DNA of 64,000 nucleotides, taken from contig JAVBNE010000007.1 of assembly GCA_031551755.1 (NCBI GenBank), positions 1 to 64,000 on the forward strand. Direction: 5' to 3'. This document shows, piece after piece, positions 53,008 through 62,818 of this stretch. Below the pieces are notes generated by a model, which had not been told where the DNA came from, did no database searches, and worked only from the letters and a program-made list of their open reading frames with translations. The stretch's first letter is position 1, and every line of letters begins with the position of its first letter. The DNA comes from JAVBMU01 sp031551755 (GTDB taxonomy: Bacteria; Actinomycetota; Actinomycetes; Actinomycetales; Cellulomonadaceae). The position numbers and the translations under genes are program-made.

Positions 53008-53430
53008 CTACTGCACGCAGAACTCGTTGCCCTCAGGGTCGGTCATCACGATCCAGAACTCCCCGTTCTGGGTGAACTCACGCTGAACGGCACCCCCGGC
53101 CGCGACGAGATCCTGGACGTGGGCTCGAACTCGATCCGCGCGGTCTGCCGGGTTGCCGCCCACGTTGACGTCGAGGTGCACGCGGTTCTTGGCGGTCTTC
53201 GGCTCGGGCACCTTCTGAATGAAGATGCGTGGTCCATTCCCATCCGGGTCGACGATCGCATCGAAGTCCTCGAAGTGCTCCGGCGTGATCCCCCAGGAGG
53301 CCACCGCAGACTCCCAGTCGTCGAAGCCGTCTGGTGGAGGCTGGCGGATGTAGCCGAGGGCGGTGCACCAGAACTGCCGCAGTACGGGCGGGTTCACAGC
53401 GTCGAAGGTGACCTGAATAGTCCGCGCCAT
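53008..53430 (-). CDS. VOC-superfamily (glyoxalase-like) protein
   Basis: A 140-residue glyoxalase/bleomycin-resistance-type domain protein. It opens with IQVTFDAVNPPVLRQFWCTALGY and has VHLDVNVGG with a His metal ligand and DPEGNEFCVQ with the late Glu. Small VOC proteins of this type occur singly in actinobacteria and their substrates are mostly unknown. GGGAG precedes the ATG. It lies 15 bases upstream of the uvrB stop on the same strand. Confidence 0.82.
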   Translation of the reverse strand: MARTIQVTFDAVNPPVLRQFWCTALGYIRQPPPDGFDDWESAVASWGITPEHFEDFDAIVDPDGNGPRIFIQKVPEPKTAKNRVHLDVNVGGNPADRADRVRAHVQDLVAAGGAVQREFTQNGEFWIVMTDPEGNEFCVQ

Positions 53431-53445
53431 GCCGTGCTCCCTTCG

Positions 53446-55548
53446 TCAGGCGGTCGCCGCCTGCATCTGTCGTAGTTCCTTCTTGAGTCCGGAGATCTCG
53501 TCGCGCAGCCGTGCAGCCAGCTCGAACTGCAGCTCCGCCGCCGCCGCGTGCATCTGGTCAGAAAGCTCCTGGATGAGGTCAGCGAGGTCGCTGGCGGCCG
53601 CCCCCTCCAGCCGGCGTCCCTTCGTCACCCCCTCTTTCGGCCCACCGGCAGGTGCCTGCCGGTCCCCGGGCCTACTCTTCCGGTAGCCACCGGACAAGAG
53701 TTCGGCAGTGTCGATGTCTTCACGGGCCAACATGTCGGTGACATCCGAGATCCTCTTCCGCAGCGGCGTCGGATCGATGCCATTCGCGGTGTTGTAGGCG
53801 ATCTGCTTCTCCCGGCGCCGGGTGGTCTCCTCAATGGCCGTGGTCATCGCCGCGGTGATCTTGTCGGCATACATGTGGACTTCACCGGAGACGTTCCGCG
53901 CGGCCCGCCCGATCGTCTGGATCAATGAGGTGCCCGAACGGAGGAAGCCCTCCTTGTCGGCGTCGAGGATGGCGACCAGCGACACCTCGGGTAGATCCAG
54001 CCCTTCGCGGAGCAGGTTGATCCCGACGAGAACGTCGAACTCGCCCAGCCGTAGCTCCCGCAGGAGCTCCACCCGCCGCAGGGTGTCGACCTCGGAGTGC
54101 AGATACCGGACCCGGACCCCCTTCTCCAGCAGGTAGTCGGTCAGGTCCTCGGACATCTTCTTGGTGAGCGTCGTGACCAAGACGCGCTCACCGCGTTCAG
54201 CCCGCTCACGGATCTCGTGCAGGAGGTCGTCAATCTGGCCGGTGGTCGGCTTCACGACGATCTGCGGATCGACGAGGCCCGTCGGACGGATGATCTGCTC
54301 CACAACGCCGTCGGACATCGAGAGTTCATAGGCGCCGGGGGTGGCGGAGAGATAGACGGTCTGGCCGATGCGTTCCACGAACTCCTCCCAGCGCAACGGC
54401 CGGTTATCGGTCGCGGAAGGCAGTCGGAAGCCGTGATCGACCAGGCTGCGCTTGCGGGACATGTCCCCCTCGAACATCGCCCCGATCTGCGGCACAGTCA
54501 CATGGGACTCGTCTATGACCAGCAAGAAGTCATCCGGGAAATAGTCGAGCAGAGTGTTCGGCGGCGAACCGGCGGACCGGCCGTCAATATGCCGCGAGTA
54601 GTTCTCGATCCCGGAACAGGAGCCGATCTGCCGCATCATTTCGATGTCGTACGTCGTCCTCATCCGCAGCCGCTGGGCCTCCAACAGCTTGCTCTGCCCC
54701 TCGAGTTGGGCCAGCCGCTCGGCCAGCTCGGTCTCGATTGAACCGATGGCCCGTTCCATCCGTTCCGGCCCGGCGACATAGTGCGTCGCGGGGAAGACAT
54801 GCACCCCGGTCTCGGAGCGGATTACGTCACCCGTCAGCGGGTGGAGCAGCGCGATGCTCTCGATCTCGTCGCCGAAGAACTCGATGCGGATGGCCAGTTC
54901 CTCATAGACCGGGATGATCTCGACGGTGTCCCCCCGCACCCGGAAGGTTCCGCGAGTGAATGCCATGTCGTTGCGGGTGTACTGCATCGTGACGAACTGC
55001 CGCAGCAAGTCATCTCGTTCGACCTGCTGGCCCACGTCGAGCCGCACCATGCGATCCACGTACTCCTGGGGGGTACCGAGCCCGTAGATACAGGACACGG
55101 AGGCCACCACCACGACGTCGCGCCGGGTGAGCAGCGAACTGGTGGCCGAGTGCCGCAGCCGCTCAACCTCGTCATTGATCGACGAGTCCTTCTCGATATA
55201 GGTGTCGGTCTGCGCGATATACGCCTCGGGTTGGTAGTAGTCGTAGTAGGAGACGAAGTACTCGACCGCGTTGTTGGGGAGCAGTTCGCGGAACTCAGTC
55301 GCGAGTTGGGCAGCCAGAGTCTTGTTGGGGGCCATCACCAAGGTTGGCCGTTGCAGTTCCTCGATCAGCCACGCCGTGGTGGCCGACTTCCCGGTACCGG
55401 TCGCGCCCAACAGCACGATGTCCTTCTCCCCCGCCCGGATCCGGGCGGCCAGCTCAGCGATGGCGGTCGGCTGATCACCGGAGGGCGAGTACTCCGAAAT
55501 GACCTCGAAGGGAGCGACGGTGCGCTGAAGATCTGTGACAGGGCGCAT
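53446..55548 (-). CDS. uvrB: Excinuclease ABC subunit B
   Basis: A 700-residue UvrB helicase-like protein of nucleotide excision repair. Walker A is LLGATGTGKSATTAWL, the beta-hairpin region follows YYDYYQPEAYIAQTDTYIEK, and helicase motifs DFLLVIDESHV and QTIGRAARN lie in the second half. The C-terminal UVR motif, QFELAARLRDEISGLKKEL, binds UvrC. It is downstream of coaE on the minus strand and close to uvrA. Confidence 0.95.
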   Translation of the reverse strand: MRPVTDLQRTVAPFEVISEYSPSGDQPTAIAELAARIRAGEKDIVLLGATGTGKSATTAWLIEELQRPTLVMAPNKTLAAQLATEFRELLPNNAVEYFVSYYDYYQPEAYIAQTDTYIEKDSSINDEVERLRHSATSSLLTRRDVVVVASVSCIYGLGTPQEYVDRMVRLDVGQQVERDDLLRQFVTMQYTRNDMAFTRGTFRVRGDTVEIIPVYEELAIRIEFFGDEIESIALLHPLTGDVIRSETGVHVFPATHYVAGPERMERAIGSIETELAERLAQLEGQSKLLEAQRLRMRTTYDIEMMRQIGSCSGIENYSRHIDGRSAGSPPNTLLDYFPDDFLLVIDESHVTVPQIGAMFEGDMSRKRSLVDHGFRLPSATDNRPLRWEEFVERIGQTVYLSATPGAYELSMSDGVVEQIIRPTGLVDPQIVVKPTTGQIDDLLHEIRERAERGERVLVTTLTKKMSEDLTDYLLEKGVRVRYLHSEVDTLRRVELLRELRLGEFDVLVGINLLREGLDLPEVSLVAILDADKEGFLRSGTSLIQTIGRAARNVSGEVHMYADKITAAMTTAIEETTRRREKQIAYNTANGIDPTPLRKRISDVTDMLAREDIDTAELLSGGYRKSRPGDRQAPAGGPKEGVTKGRRLEGAAASDLADLIQELSDQMHAAAAELQFELAARLRDEISGLKKELRQMQAATA

Positions 55549-55596
55549 AGGTCCACGGTACGGCCGCCCACCGACATCATCACGCCCCCGCTGCCA

Positions 55597-56220
55597 CTAC
55601 TCGATCGGGGTCTCCGCCTCGACCTCCTCGACGACCCGGGTCCAGAGTTCGGTCACCTGCGCGCGCAGCGCCTGCGGATCGCCGGCACCATCCAGTGTGA
55701 TGTCGGCGACCGCCAGCCGGGCGGTATCGGCCGCCTGAGCCGCGATACGAGCCTGCGCCTGCTCAAGGGTCATCCCGCGACTCTCCTGGAGGCGGGCCAA
55801 CCGAACCTCCACCGGGGCATCGACCACCACGACCAAGTGAAACCGTTCCACCTCGCCGGTCTCGACCAGCAACGGGATGTCATGCACGACCACCGCACCC
55901 GCATCCGCCGCCCCCACAGCGGCTTCACGCTCGGCGGCCAGCCGCCGGACGATCGGGTGCACAATCGCATCAAGCCGTTCGCGAGCCTCGGGGTCGGCGA
56001 AGACCACACCGGCCAGCACGGGGCGATCAAGCGTCCCGTCTGCCGCGAGCACCTGTGGGCCGAAAGAGGCCACTACCTCGTCCAATCCGGTGCTGCCTGG
56101 CTGAACAGCGACGCGGGCAAGGCCGTCGTAGTCGATACCGATGGCGCCAAGTTCGATGAAGCGGGCCAGCGCGACAGACTTTCCGGCGCCGATGCCTCCG
56201 GTGAGTGCGATGCGGAACAT
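55597..56220 (-). CDS. coaE: Dephospho-CoA kinase
   Basis: A 207-residue dephospho-CoA kinase, the last enzyme of CoA synthesis. The P-loop RIALTGGIGAGKSVALARF and the family motif HDIPLLVETG, together with the LEQAQARIAAQ helix, are present. ATG 56220 is used; the longer frame to 56286 lacks family residues. It lies head-to-head with an ABC transporter gene (37 bp) and upstream of uvrB, a common actinobacterial order that is interrupted before rpsA here. Confidence 0.93.
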   Translation of the reverse strand: MFRIALTGGIGAGKSVALARFIELGAIGIDYDGLARVAVQPGSTGLDEVVASFGPQVLAADGTLDRPVLAGVVFADPEARERLDAIVHPIVRRLAAEREAAVGAADAGAVVVHDIPLLVETGEVERFHLVVVVDAPVEVRLARLQESRGMTLEQAQARIAAQAADTARLAVADITLDGAGDPQALRAQVTELWTRVVEEVEAETPIE

Positions 56221-56256
56221 AGGATCATCCTGCACTATTGCGCTCGCGGAGGTTTG

Positions 56257-58152
56257 ATGGCATTCGGTCAGCCGTTCCAGACACACGGTGGCAGCGGCAT
56301 GCGTTCCTACCGGCAGGATTCGACGGTCGCCAAACAGCGCCTCGCACCCGGGACCATCCGGCGCGTCCTGGGTTTCGCCAAGCCCTATCGCGGTCGGCTC
56401 GTCACCTTTCTGGCGCTGGTCGCGCTGAATGCCGCCGCCGGAGCAGCCACTCCCCTGCTCTTCAAAGTCCTGATCGACGACGGCATCACCGCCGGCCGCA
56501 CCGATGTCGTGGTGCGCATCGCGCTCATCGTGGCCGCCCTCGCGGTCCTCTCCGGCCTCCTGAGCGTTGGTGAGCGGTGGCTGTCAGCACAGATCGGCGA
56601 AGGTCTGATTTTCGACCTGCGCTGCGCCGTCTTCGACCACGTGCAGCGCATGCCGTTGGCCTTCTTCGCCCGAACCCGCACCGGGGCACTCGTGCAGCGG
56701 CTGAACGGGGACGTGCTCGGTGCCCAGCAAGCTTTCACTTCCACGCTCTCGAACGTCTTCTCTAACGGTCTGACCGTAGCCTTCGTCATCGGCGCGATGG
56801 CATCGATGTCCTGGCAACTCACCCTCATCAGCCTCGCCCTCCTTCCCGCATTCGTCCTGCCCGCCCGATGGGTCGGCCGCCGTCTCGCCACCATCACCCG
56901 GCGGAGCTACGAACTGAATGCCGACGCTGCCCAGCTCATGAACGAACGGTTCAACGTGGCCGGCGCACACCTGGCGAAGATCTTCGGGCACCCCGAGCGC
57001 GAGTCGGCCCAGTATGCCAACCAGGCGAGTCAGGTCCGCGAAATCGGTGTGCGGGCGGCGATGTACGCCACCGTCTTCCGCGTCGGACTGACCGTCGTCG
57101 CAGCCGTCGCGGTGGCGATCGTCTACGGACTCGGCGGGGTGCTGGCCATTCGGGGCACGCTCACCGTCGGAGTCGTGGTGGCGTTGACCGCGTACCTCGG
57201 CCGGTTGTACGGACCGCTGACGGCGATGTCGAATGTCCAGGTCGACATCATGACCGCCCTGGTCAGCTTCGAACGAGTGTTGGAGGTGCTGGACCTCAAA
57301 CCCTCCGTGATCGACTCACCAACAGCCCACGATGTCGCGACCGACGTCCGCGAACGCGGCGCGAGTCTGGAGTTCGACAGCGTCGACTTCCGGTTCCCAG
57401 CCGCCGCAGAAGTATCCCTGGCCTCCCTGGAGACCGTGGCGGCGGAGACCGTCGATGCCACCCGGAACACCCTGACCAACGTCTCATTCACAGTGCCCGC
57501 GGGGCAGATGGTCGCCTTGGTCGGTCCGTCGGGCGCCGGCAAGACAACCATCTCTCATCTGGCCACCCGGATGTACGACCCAACAGCTGGTGCGGTCCGG
57601 CTCGCCGGTGCCGACCTGCGCGACATTACCCAGCGTTCCCTGCGGGACGCGGTCGGCGTCGTGACCCAGGAGTCACACCTGTTCCACGACACCATCGCCG
57701 GTAACCTCCGCCATGCGAAACCAGAGGCCACCGATGACGAACTGATCGATGCCCTCCGGCGAGCACACATCTGGGAACTCGTGACCGATCTGCCCGCCGG
57801 GCTCGACACCGTCGTCGGGGACCGGGGTTACCGGCTGTCCGGCGGTGAGCGCCAACGACTCGCCATCGCACGGGTATTCCTCAAGTCCCCTGCCATGGTG
57901 ATACTCGACGAGGCGACCGCTCACCTGGACTCGGAGTCGGAGCATGCGGTCCAGGCCGCGCTCGCAGAGGCGCTCAAAGGGCGGACCTCCCTCGTCATCG
58001 CGCATCGACTGTCCACAGTGCGCGACGCCGACCTCATCGTGGTGCTGGAGGCCGGCCGGGTGGTCCAGTCCGGCACCCATGCCGAACTCATCGCCGCAGG
58101 CGGGCTCTACGCGGAGCTGTACCGCACGCAGTTTGCCACCGCTGAAGGCTGA
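56257..58152 (+). CDS. ABC transporter, fused permease and ATPase (ABCB type)
   Basis: A 631-residue half transporter: about six membrane helices in residues 45-345, then an ATPase domain with Walker A VALVGPSGAGKTTIS, signature LSGGERQRLAIARVFL and Walker B MVILDEATAHLDSESE. It matches multidrug/lipid exporters of the MsbA-like type and probably works as a homodimer; the substrate cannot be predicted. GGAGG precedes ATG 56257. A far longer open frame starting at 54781 is only a stop-free antisense stretch through uvrB and coaE. Confidence 0.88.
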   Translation: MAFGQPFQTHGGSGMRSYRQDSTVAKQRLAPGTIRRVLGFAKPYRGRLVTFLALVALNAAAGAATPLLFKVLIDDGITAGRTDVVVRIALIVAALAVLSGLLSVGERWLSAQIGEGLIFDLRCAVFDHVQRMPLAFFARTRTGALVQRLNGDVLGAQQAFTSTLSNVFSNGLTVAFVIGAMASMSWQLTLISLALLPAFVLPARWVGRRLATITRRSYELNADAAQLMNERFNVAGAHLAKIFGHPERESAQYANQASQVREIGVRAAMYATVFRVGLTVVAAVAVAIVYGLGGVLAIRGTLTVGVVVALTAYLGRLYGPLTAMSNVQVDIMTALVSFERVLEVLDLKPSVIDSPTAHDVATDVRERGASLEFDSVDFRFPAAAEVSLASLETVAAETVDATRNTLTNVSFTVPAGQMVALVGPSGAGKTTISHLATRMYDPTAGAVRLAGADLRDITQRSLRDAVGVVTQESHLFHDTIAGNLRHAKPEATDDELIDALRRAHIWELVTDLPAGLDTVVGDRGYRLSGGERQRLAIARVFLKSPAMVILDEATAHLDSESEHAVQAALAEALKGRTSLVIAHRLSTVRDADLIVVLEAGRVVQSGTHAELIAAGGLYAELYRTQFATAEG

Positions 58153-58322
58153 CGTGGGTTCCCGGCGGTGGCCAGGACAGCTACCCATCGAAAGCCATAT
58201 ACGCCTCCGATCCCAAATGGCCTGTCTTCCAACGTAACCGGCGCGGAGGACGATAAGCGCCGCTGAAGTCTGGCGAAACGTCCTGACGTGCCAGTATCCG
58301 GTCTCAACTCGACGATGACCTC

Positions 58323-59645
58323 ATGACGGCTACCGACAACTCAGCAACGGCCGTACGAGGCCACGCAGTCACGTTCGCTGACGATCCCTTCCATTCCTCG
58401 GATGCGCTGATCGACATCCCTGACGCACTGCTCGTCACGTCCGAAGGCAAGATCACTGCCTTCGGACCCTACGCGGAGACCAAGAATCAGGTGCCTGAAG
58501 GCGTGCCCATCGAGCACTACCCGGGGTCGGTCATCTGCGCGGGTTTCATCGACACGCACATCCACTACGTCCAGTCCGAGATCATCGGTGCGTTCGGCTC
58601 TCAGCTCATCGACTGGCTGAACCACTACACCTTCGTGGAGGAACAGCGGTTCGCTGACCCCGACCACGCGGCCGCTGTCGCCCGGTTGTACTTCGACCAA
58701 CTGCTGGCCAACGGCACCACCACGGCGTTGACGTTCTGCGCGGTGTACCCCGAGTCGGTCGATGCCTTCTTCACCGAGTCGCTCCGTCGCGGGACACGGA
58801 TGATCGGTGGCAAGGTGCTGATGGACCGCAACGCCCCCGACGGTCTCCTTGATACAGCCCAACGCGGCTACGACGAATCCAAGGAGCTCATTTCGCGTTG
58901 GCACGGCAACGGCCGCAATCTCTACGCGATCACGCCTCGCTTCGCACCCACCAGCACCCCCGACCAACTCACCGCCGCCGGTGCGCTGTGGCAGGAGTCA
59001 CCGGGGACCTTCATGCATACCCATGTCTCTGAGAACCGGGGGGAGATCGAATGGGTGCGTTCGCTCTTCCCGGAGCGCAAAGGCTATCTCGACGTCTATG
59101 ACCACTACGGGCTGTTGGGTCGGCGTTCGGTGTTGGCCCACGGCGTGTGGCTGACCGCTAGCGAACGAGCGCGGGTGCACGAAACCGAGTCGGCGATCTC
59201 GCACTGTCCGACCTCCAACCTATTCCTCGGCAGCGGCCTGTTCCACGTCCACGACGCCAAGGACTCCCGACGCCCCATCCACGTCGGCCTGGGAACCGAC
59301 ATCGGTGCCGGCACCAGCTTCTCGATACTCGCCACGATGAACGAGGCATACAAAGTTGCTGAACTCAGCTCGTACCCGATGAACTCGCTGAAATCCTTCT
59401 ATCTCGCGACTCTCGGCGGCGCTCGGGCACTGGGGCTGGAGGACAAGATCGGCCGACTCGCCGTGGGCATGGAGGCCGACTTCGTCGTCCTCGACCCGAA
59501 TACGACCCCCCTGCTGGCCCGCCGTGCCGCGCGAGCTGAGACGACCGAGGAACTCCTGTTCGCACTATCGATCCTCGGCGACGACCGCACAGTCGCCGCA
59601 ACCTACGTCGGTGGACAAGCCGTCTCTCGAAGGGAGCACCCCTGA
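58323..59645 (+). CDS. Guanine deaminase
   Basis: A 440-residue amidohydrolase of the guanine deaminase (GuaD) type, converting guanine to xanthine and ammonia. The metal motif FIDTHIHYVQSE, HTHVSENRGEI, SHCPTSNLFLGSGLF and GLGTDIGAGTSFS are all characteristic of this enzyme. Its stop overlaps the transporter start (TGATG), so purine uptake and deamination may be coupled. A 170-bp intergenic region upstream shows no clear promoter. Confidence 0.88.
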   Translation: MTATDNSATAVRGHAVTFADDPFHSSDALIDIPDALLVTSEGKITAFGPYAETKNQVPEGVPIEHYPGSVICAGFIDTHIHYVQSEIIGAFGSQLIDWLNHYTFVEEQRFADPDHAAAVARLYFDQLLANGTTTALTFCAVYPESVDAFFTESLRRGTRMIGGKVLMDRNAPDGLLDTAQRGYDESKELISRWHGNGRNLYAITPRFAPTSTPDQLTAAGALWQESPGTFMHTHVSENRGEIEWVRSLFPERKGYLDVYDHYGLLGRRSVLAHGVWLTASERARVHETESAISHCPTSNLFLGSGLFHVHDAKDSRRPIHVGLGTDIGAGTSFSILATMNEAYKVAELSSYPMNSLKSFYLATLGGARALGLEDKIGRLAVGMEADFVVLDPNTTPLLARRAARAETTEELLFALSILGDDRTVAATYVGGQAVSRREHP

Positions 59646-60970
59646 TGTCCAGTGGTCACGCAGGTTACGCCCATGCCAGCATCTCGTTCTTCGGGAAAGG
59701 CGACCACCAGCGTCAAGGCGGACCCGAAGCATGGACCATTTGGGTCCTCGCCACCATCTTCGTAGTGTGGCTGTTCGCAATCCAGACCGGCTACGGCATC
59801 GTCTCTCCCGACATCCAGAAGGACGCCAGCCTGACGATCGCACAGGTGTCATCCGCCGCATCGATCTACACGGTCGTCTTCGCCTTATGCCAGTTCTTCT
59901 CCGGCTCGCTCCTCGACCGTTTCGGTTCCAGGCCACTGATGGCGATCGCGGTCGCCCTGGTCACGGGGGGCGCCTTCCTTTATGCCGGCACCAGCGCCTT
60001 CGGTGAACTAGCTGCCGCGCAGACGGTTCTCGCCATCGGATCCTCGTTCGGCTTCGTCGGCGCCGGCTACATCGGCGGCCAGTGGTTCGCCGCCGCGAAA
60101 TACGGACTGATGTTCGGCCTTGTGCAGACCTTCGCCTCGCTCGGATCGGCCGTGGGACAGCCGGCGATCTCGGCCATGCTCGGGCAGATGACGTGGCAGC
60201 AGCTGCTCGCAGGTTTCGGTGCGTTCGGGGTCGTGCTGACGATCGGCTTCCTACTGATCGTGCGGAACCCCGCCCCGGCTCCGGGGGTGGCCGCCGACCG
60301 GCCCACGGGGAACGTCTTCGCGGCGATCCTGGCCGACCTTGCTGCTTGTTTTCGTAACCGTCAGGTCGTCCTGTCAGCCCTCTTCGCCGGGACCTCCTTC
60401 GGCACCATGCTCGCCGTCGGCGTCCTGTGGGGTCCGCGCGTCCAGGAGGCTCGGGGCGCGACGACCGGATTCGCCGCCGTGCTCTCGGCGCTGGCCTGGC
60501 TCGGACTGGCGGCGGGTGCGCCGTTGGTCAACGTCGTATCAAACCGCTGGCGCTCCCGGAAGAAGCCGGCTGTCGTAGGCATGTTCCTGCAGGCCCTGGC
60601 GGTGGCTCTGTTCATCTACGCACCCAACCGAACACTCGGCATGAGCGCCGTCATCATGTTCTGCGTCGGACTCTTCGCAGGTACCCACATGCTCGGGTTC
60701 ACCATTTCCGGTGAAGTCGTCAAACCGGCGTTGATCGGCAGTGCGGCAGCTGTGGTGAACGGCTTCTGCTTCATCGTGGGTGGGATCCTGCAGGCCGTAC
60801 CCGGATACATGTTGCCCGAAACCCCCGACCTGGGTGACTACCAGGGTGTGCTGTGGCTCATGCCCGCGGTGTTGCTGCTCGGCGCGGTGTTCACCCTGCT
60901 ACTGCGTGATCCAGGGGCGACCCCTGCCGCCCCTGACGAGAGTGGGGCACCCGCCACATCCACCGCATGA
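59645..60970 (+). CDS. MFS transporter, oxalate/formate antiporter-like (OFA family)
   Basis: A 441-residue 12-helix carrier. The N-terminal TM1 region WTIWVLATIFVVWLFAIQTGYG and the GSLLDRFGSRPLMAIAVAL loop place it in the major facilitator superfamily, nearest to OFA-type carriers, which move oxalate, formate or other carboxylates. Being directly coupled to guanine deaminase, it might transport a purine or a purine-breakdown acid such as allantoate or oxalurate. That is an inference from position only. Confidence 0.8.
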   Translation: MSSGHAGYAHASISFFGKGDHQRQGGPEAWTIWVLATIFVVWLFAIQTGYGIVSPDIQKDASLTIAQVSSAASIYTVVFALCQFFSGSLLDRFGSRPLMAIAVALVTGGAFLYAGTSAFGELAAAQTVLAIGSSFGFVGAGYIGGQWFAAAKYGLMFGLVQTFASLGSAVGQPAISAMLGQMTWQQLLAGFGAFGVVLTIGFLLIVRNPAPAPGVAADRPTGNVFAAILADLAACFRNRQVVLSALFAGTSFGTMLAVGVLWGPRVQEARGATTGFAAVLSALAWLGLAAGAPLVNVVSNRWRSRKKPAVVGMFLQALAVALFIYAPNRTLGMSAVIMFCVGLFAGTHMLGFTISGEVVKPALIGSAAAVVNGFCFIVGGILQAVPGYMLPETPDLGDYQGVLWLMPAVLLLGAVFTLLLRDPGATPAAPDESGAPATSTA

Positions 60971-61026
60971 ATCAGGCACTGATCCGGACACCGGAAACGA
61001 CTGCGGCCCACGCTCACTCCTGGCAC

Positions 61027-61065
61027 AGCTGAGGGGCGGTTCCCAGGGGGAACCGCCCCTCAGCT
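61027..61065. terminator. Perfect 18-bp hairpin terminator between the MFS gene and rpsA
   Basis: AGCTGAGGGGCGGTTCCC pairs without mismatch with GGGAACCGCCCCTCAGCT around a 3-base loop. It lies between the convergent ends of the MFS gene (60970) and rpsA (61101) and probably works as a bidirectional terminator. Confidence 0.8.
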
Positions 61066-61100
61066 ACTCCTGCCTCGGCGTGTCGATGAGACGCCGAGGG

Positions 61101-62570
61101 TCAGTTTCCGGTCAGCTTCTCGCGGAGTGCCGCCAGCGCCTCGTCCGAAGCGAGCGTGCCGGTAGCTTCCGCCTGCACCGGCGTCGAGGAGTACGAGGAG
61201 CCAGCGGCCGGGGCCGATTCGCTCGCCGACGCCTCGTCGTCGGCCTTGCTGGCCTCGGCGACCTGCTTGCGGTGGGCCTCCCAGCGCTCGTGGGCCTTGG
61301 CGTACTCCGCCTCCCATGCCTCCCGCTGTGTCTCGAAGCCCTCAAGCCACTCGTTCGACTCCGGGTCGAAGCCCTCGGGGTACTTGTAGTTGCCCTGCTC
61401 GTCGTACTCGGCCGCCATGCCGTACAGCGCGGGGTCGAAGTCGTCCGACTCGGGGTCGACACCCTCGTTGGCCTGCTTGAGCGACAGCGAGATCCGACGA
61501 CGCTCCAGGTCGATGTCGATGACCTTGACGAAGACCTCGTCGTTGACGTTGACGACCTGCTCCGGCAGTTCCACGTGGCGCACGGCGAGCTCGGAGATGT
61601 GCACCAGGCCCTCGATGCCGTCCTCAACCCGCACGAAGGCGCCGAAGGGAACGAGCTTGGTGACCTTGCCGGGCACAACCTGACCGATGGCGTGGGTCCG
61701 GGCGAAGGTCTGCCACGGGTCCTCCTGGGTCGCCTTCAACGACAGCGAGACCCGCTCGCGGTCGAAGTCGACGTCGAGCACCTCGACGGTGACCTCCTGG
61801 CCCACCTCGACGACCTCGGAGGGATGGTCGATGTGCTTCCAGGACAGCTCCGACACGTGCACCAGGCCGTCGACGCCGCCCAGGTCCACGAAGGCACCGA
61901 AGTTGACGATCGAGGACACCACACCGGGGCGGACCTGACCCTTCTGCAAGGTCTGCAGGAAGGTCGACCGCACCTCGGACTGGGTCTGCTCCAACCATGC
62001 CCGACGAGACAGGACCACGTTGTTGCGGTTCTTGTCCAGTTCGATGATCTTCGCCTCGATCTCCTTGCCGACATACGGCTGGAGGTCGCGGACGCGACGC
62101 ATCTCGACGAGCGAGGCGGGCAAGAAGCCACGCAGGCCGATGTCGAGGATTAGGCCGCCCTTGACCACCTCGATGACGGTCCCAGTGACGACGCCGTCCT
62201 CCTCCTTGACCTTCTCGATCGTGCCCCAGGCGCGCTCGTACTGTGCGCGCTTCTTGGACAGGATGAGACGGCCTTCCTTGTCCTCCTTCTGGAGCACGAG
62301 GGCCTCGACGCTGTCACCGACGCTGACCACCTCACCGGGGTCCACGTCGTGCTTGATCGACAGCTCACGGGAGGGGATAACCCCCTCCGTCTTGTAGCCG
62401 ATGTCGAGAAGGACCTCATCACGGTCCACCTTGACGATCGTTCCTTCGACGATGTCGCCGTCGTTGAAGTACTTGATCGTGGCGTCGACAGCGGCGAGGA
62501 AGTCCTCCTCGCTGCCAATGTCGTTGACAGCAACCTGCGGTGCGGACTTCGCGGGGGTAGAGATGGTCAT
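61101..62570 (-). CDS. rpsA: 30S ribosomal protein S1
   Basis: A 489-residue S1 with four S1/OB domains, the usual actinobacterial number, at about residues 35-105, 125-190, 210-280 and 295-370 (GDIVEGTIVKVDRDEVLLD, VVTGTVIEVVKGGLILDIG, RPGVVSSIVNFGAFVDLGG, VVPGKVTKLVPFGAFVRVE). An acidic C-terminal tail rich in Ala, Glu and Ser follows. It binds mRNA on the 30S subunit for translation initiation. A clear promoter lies upstream at 62734-62763. rpsA is usually next to coaE; about 4.8 kb of other genes separate them here. Confidence 0.95.
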   Translation of the reverse strand: MTISTPAKSAPQVAVNDIGSEEDFLAAVDATIKYFNDGDIVEGTIVKVDRDEVLLDIGYKTEGVIPSRELSIKHDVDPGEVVSVGDSVEALVLQKEDKEGRLILSKKRAQYERAWGTIEKVKEEDGVVTGTVIEVVKGGLILDIGLRGFLPASLVEMRRVRDLQPYVGKEIEAKIIELDKNRNNVVLSRRAWLEQTQSEVRSTFLQTLQKGQVRPGVVSSIVNFGAFVDLGGVDGLVHVSELSWKHIDHPSEVVEVGQEVTVEVLDVDFDRERVSLSLKATQEDPWQTFARTHAIGQVVPGKVTKLVPFGAFVRVEDGIEGLVHISELAVRHVELPEQVVNVNDEVFVKVIDIDLERRRISLSLKQANEGVDPESDDFDPALYGMAAEYDEQGNYKYPEGFDPESNEWLEGFETQREAWEAEYAKAHERWEAHRKQVAEASKADDEASASESAPAAGSSYSSTPVQAEATGTLASDEALAALREKLTGN

Positions 62571-62733
62571 TGAGTTGATACTCCGATGCGGACAGGGAAG
62601 TAGTACGGATAGGGGTCGAGCTTCAGGCCGCGCAGCACCTTCGAATGGTGAGAAGGGTCATGGCGGTCACGAGTCACCCACCCGAAATGGACAATCGGGC
62701 GGAAGAGACGATGGGCGCATAGCACCGCCATAC

Positions 62734-62763
62734 ATCGTATCGGTCCAGGACCGACAGGGTCAA
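62734..62763 (-). promoter_or_regulatory. Housekeeping-sigma promoter of rpsA
   Basis: On the minus strand TTGACC (62763-62758) is followed after 18 bases by TACGAT (62739-62734), a good match to the actinobacterial primary-sigma consensus. The spacer contains a perfect TCGGTCC-a-GGACCGA palindrome. Transcription would start near 62727, giving a 5' leader of about 157 nt before rpsA. Confidence 0.65.
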
Positions 62764-62818
62764 CGCGAGCGCCCCGGAGGTTCCACCGGCTCCGCCGACA
62801 CGTGCCCGGGTGAAACTC

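Noticed and set aside
54781..56256. 492-codon stop-free extension upstream of the ABC exporter, giving an apparent 1123-residue protein.
   Set aside because: It is antisense to uvrB and coaE, has no recognisable domain, and the true exporter start at 56257 has its own GGAGG; high GC makes such stop-free antisense frames common.
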